Origin: Litoreibacter albidus
GTDB lineage: Bacteria; Pseudomonadota; Alphaproteobacteria; Rhodobacterales; Rhodobacteraceae
Length of the DNA: 64,000 bases
Assembly (NCBI RefSeq): GCF_900107015.1
Contig: NZ_FNOI01000001.1
Span: 374,501-438,500, forward strand
Direction of reading: 5' to 3'
Under the pieces are notes generated by a model. The model did not search any database. It saw only the letters and a list, made by a program, of their open reading frames with translations, and had not been told where the DNA came from. The first letter of the stretch is position 1, and every line of letters starts with the position of its first letter. The position numbers and the translations under genes are program-made. This document shows, one piece after another, positions 62,294 through 64,000 of this stretch.

Positions 62294-63454
62294 CTAGCGG
62301 GTAACCATCAACCGCGTGAGGCCGTGGAAATGGTAGCTGGTCGCATATTCCGGTTGCTCCGCGAGTGCTAGATTGGGGCAACGCGCGAACAGTGCCTTCA
62401 GCGCGATCGACAGCTCCAACCGCGCTAAGGGTGCTCCTACACAGAAATGCAGCCCCGCGCCAAAGCTGGTGTGTGCTGGCATCGCACGGTCTGGGTCGAA
62501 ACTGTCCGGCGCAGGATAGACAAGCGGGTCACGGTTGGCAGCACCCAGCAGCAGGCCAACCTGATCGCCCTTCTTAAACTGATGGCCAAATGCCTCAATG
62601 TCGTCCGTCGCAAATCTGGTGAACATATGCAGTGGCGGATCGAACCGCAGTACTTCCTCCGCAAAGGTGTCTGGGTTCTCAGGGCGCAGACCGGTGAGCA
62701 GCGCCGTCTTAACACCGTTGCCCAATGAGTGAACCGTGGCCTCATGCCCCGCATTTAGCAACAAGATGCAGGTCGTTATCAATTCTTCCGTGGACAGGCG
62801 TTCACCGTCTTCCTCAGCTGCAATGAGGTTGGTGATCAAATCGTCGGCGGGCTTTGCGCGGCGGGCTTCCACGTAGCTGCGTAGGTAATCCGAGAATTCG
62901 GTCGCGGCCAGCGCGGCCGCATCCTCGTCCGCACGGGTGCGCGCCGCCATATACATGCGGACCATCGCGTTCGACCAACGCAGCAGATCGGGCGCTTTGT
63001 CCTCGGGGACGCCTAGAAGGCGCGCAATGATGATGACAGGTAGCTTTTGCGCAAACTCGGTTAAAAGATCAAAGGGCGCGTCCGGAAAATCATCAATAAG
63101 GCTATGGCTTAAGGCTTCTATTTCAGGGGCGAGTTCTTTGATGCGGCGCGATGTAAACGCACGCAGCACTAAGCCACGCAAACGGGTATGGCGCGGGGGC
63201 TCCAGTTCCAGCATGGAGTGGGCCTCCACCGCGTAGAAAGGTGCTTGGTGTGCAGGAATTTCCGGCGGAAACGGATTTTCGCGACCAAAGCGGCGATCCC
63301 GCAGCAGCGATGAGACCACCGCGTGGGACCCCGCGACGGGCATGTTGTAGTCTTCCCACCAGACCAAATCTCCAAGCGGGCGAATGCGGTTGTAGAACGG
63401 GTAGGGGTCTTGGTTTAGCGCGGGATCGGTCGGCGCCTGTGAGACGTGCTGCAT
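62294..63454 (-). CDS. Cytochrome P450
   Basis: 386 residues, soluble bacterial class. I-helix AGHEAT (about 235-240), with the acid-alcohol pair as Glu-Ala-Thr; K-helix ExxR at E267-R270; heme ligand Cys338 in FGAGLHFCVG. All essential parts intact. Needs a ferredoxin and reductase, which are not in the window. The ATG is one base after the tpiA TAA on the same strand, so it may be translated from the tpiA message. Substrate unknown. Confidence 0.93.
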   Translation of the reverse strand: MQHVSQAPTDPALNQDPYPFYNRIRPLGDLVWWEDYNMPVAGSHAVVSSLLRDRRFGRENPFPPEIPAHQAPFYAVEAHSMLELEPPRHTRLRGLVLRAFTSRRIKELAPEIEALSHSLIDDFPDAPFDLLTEFAQKLPVIIIARLLGVPEDKAPDLLRWSNAMVRMYMAARTRADEDAAALAATEFSDYLRSYVEARRAKPADDLITNLIAAEEDGERLSTEELITTCILLLNAGHEATVHSLGNGVKTALLTGLRPENPDTFAEEVLRFDPPLHMFTRFATDDIEAFGHQFKKGDQVGLLLGAANRDPLVYPAPDSFDPDRAMPAHTSFGAGLHFCVGAPLARLELSIALKALFARCPNLALAEQPEYATSYHFHGLTRLMVTR

Positions 63455-63455
63455 T

Positions 63456-64000
63456 TTATACGGCGTCTTCCAAGGCCTTGATGATGCCGGAAAAATCCTC
63501 CGCCTTTAGCGAAGCCCCGCCAACCAGTGCGCCGTCGACATTCGACACTGCGAAGATATCGGATGCGTTCGACGGCTTTACCGAGCCACCATAAAGCAAG
63601 CGCATGGAGCGCGCGACGCCCTCACCGTAGCGGGTTTCCAGCTTGGTGCGGATGAAGTCATGCACCTCGCCGATCTGGCCGAGAGTTGGAACCTTTCCGG
63701 TACCGATTGCCCAAATTGGTTCATAGGCGATAACCGTGTTTTCACCCGTCAGAACGTCGGGTAGGGAGCCCGCGAGTTGACCCGCGAGGATATCTAACGT
63801 GTTGGCCGCTTCGCGTTCTTCCAAGGTCTCACCAATGCAGATGACGACTTTCAACCCCGCTGCCAAGGCGGCGCGCGCTTTGGCGCGAACGTCGTCATCG
63901 CTCTCGTTGTGATCTTCGCGGCGTTCCGAATGGCCAAGGATCACGTGCGACGCGCCTGCGTCTTTGAGCATGGCCGCCGAAATGTCGCCCGTGTGTGCAC
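63456..64000 (-). CDS. tpiA: Triose-phosphate isomerase, 5' end outside window
   Basis: The frame is open to the right edge, reading ...[15 protein letters not shown], so the ATG at 63971 is internal; about the last 181 residues are present. Catalytic Glu in [12 protein letters not shown] and the phosphate-gripping LLYGGSVKP loop are intact. The HSERRE motif supports the electrophilic-site neighbourhood. It interconverts dihydroxyacetone phosphate and glyceraldehyde-3-phosphate in glycolysis and gluconeogenesis. Coupled to the P450 gene. Confidence 0.96.
   Translation of the reverse strand, partial: AHTGDISAAMLKDAGASHVILGHSERREDHNESDDDVRAKARAALAAGLKVVICIGETLEEREAANTLDILAGQLAGSLPDVLTGENTVIAYEPIWAIGTGKVPTLGQIGEVHDFIRTKLETRYGEGVARSMRLLYGGSVKPSNASDIFAVSNVDGALVGGASLKAEDFSGIIKALEDAV

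Overview
The window reads as a chromosomal segment of an alphaproteobacterium of the Rhodobacteraceae, most likely the marine Roseobacter group. The basis is the 14-gene nuo operon interrupted by many small genes, the C-terminally extended NuoE, the order nuoN-birA-coaX-rnj, a complete leucine/isovalerate catabolic cluster, the moderately high G+C and the many ATGA/GTGA/TAATG start-stop overlaps. This placement rests on family knowledge; no search was run. I found no tRNA, rRNA, CRISPR array, insertion sequence, integrase or transcription-factor gene.

Layout. 1-918: 3' end of a DUF3422-type membrane protein. 983-6768 (minus): a peptide ABC transporter operon, dppD-dppF-dppA-dppB-dppC. 6971-9334 (plus): two M20 peptidases/deacylases divergent from it, so uptake and hydrolysis of acylated amino acids or peptides may be linked. 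9323-12191: small membrane protein, TauE/SafE permease, moaA and a small lipoprotein. 12188-16050 (minus): glmU-glmS-AlkD-like repair protein, making UDP-GlcNAc. 16175-18685: phosphoglycolate phosphatase, a DegT-type aminotransferase and a permuted NlpC/P60-like (YiiX-like) protein whose frame runs 303 nt antisense into the aminotransferase gene.

18924-27927 (plus): a leucine-degradation operon with a well-formed promoter and a 6-4-6 palindrome at its presumed start point. Its order is ivd, three unassigned genes (the first clearly AT-rich and coupled by GTGA at both ends), mccB, mccA, a glutathione S-transferase, mvaB and liuC. Together they convert isovaleryl-CoA to acetyl-CoA and acetoacetate. 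A MltB-type lytic transglycosylase lipoprotein follows.

29396-52107 (plus): the nuo operon (complex I), A to N in canonical order, but with at least twelve extra ORFs: four lipoproteins and one further exported protein, each with exactly two non-lipobox cysteines; a NuoE carrying a Lys/Ala linker and helix-hairpin-helix tail; a membrane protein carrying a paralogous copy of that tail; a small membrane protein; a methyltransferase-like protein; a cysteine-free carboxymuconolactone-decarboxylase-family protein; and micro-ORFs of 45, 57 and 25 codons that fit exactly between nuo genes. birA, coaX and rnj follow, closed by a strong terminator. This block is the best candidate for undescribed biology: a lineage-specific set of complex I accessory, assembly or coupling factors.

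52188-58530: DEAD-box helicase with a structured leader, acyltransferase-3 membrane protein, prfC (all minus), a SnoaL-like protein (plus), and a Hint-domain protein (minus) whose expected catalytic Cys is Ser. 58867-62245 (plus): an SDR protein lacking the Tyr-x3-Lys motif, a sodium:solute symporter and an orphan ABC ATPase. 62294-64000 (minus): a cytochrome P450 whose start lies one base after the tpiA stop; tpiA runs off the window.
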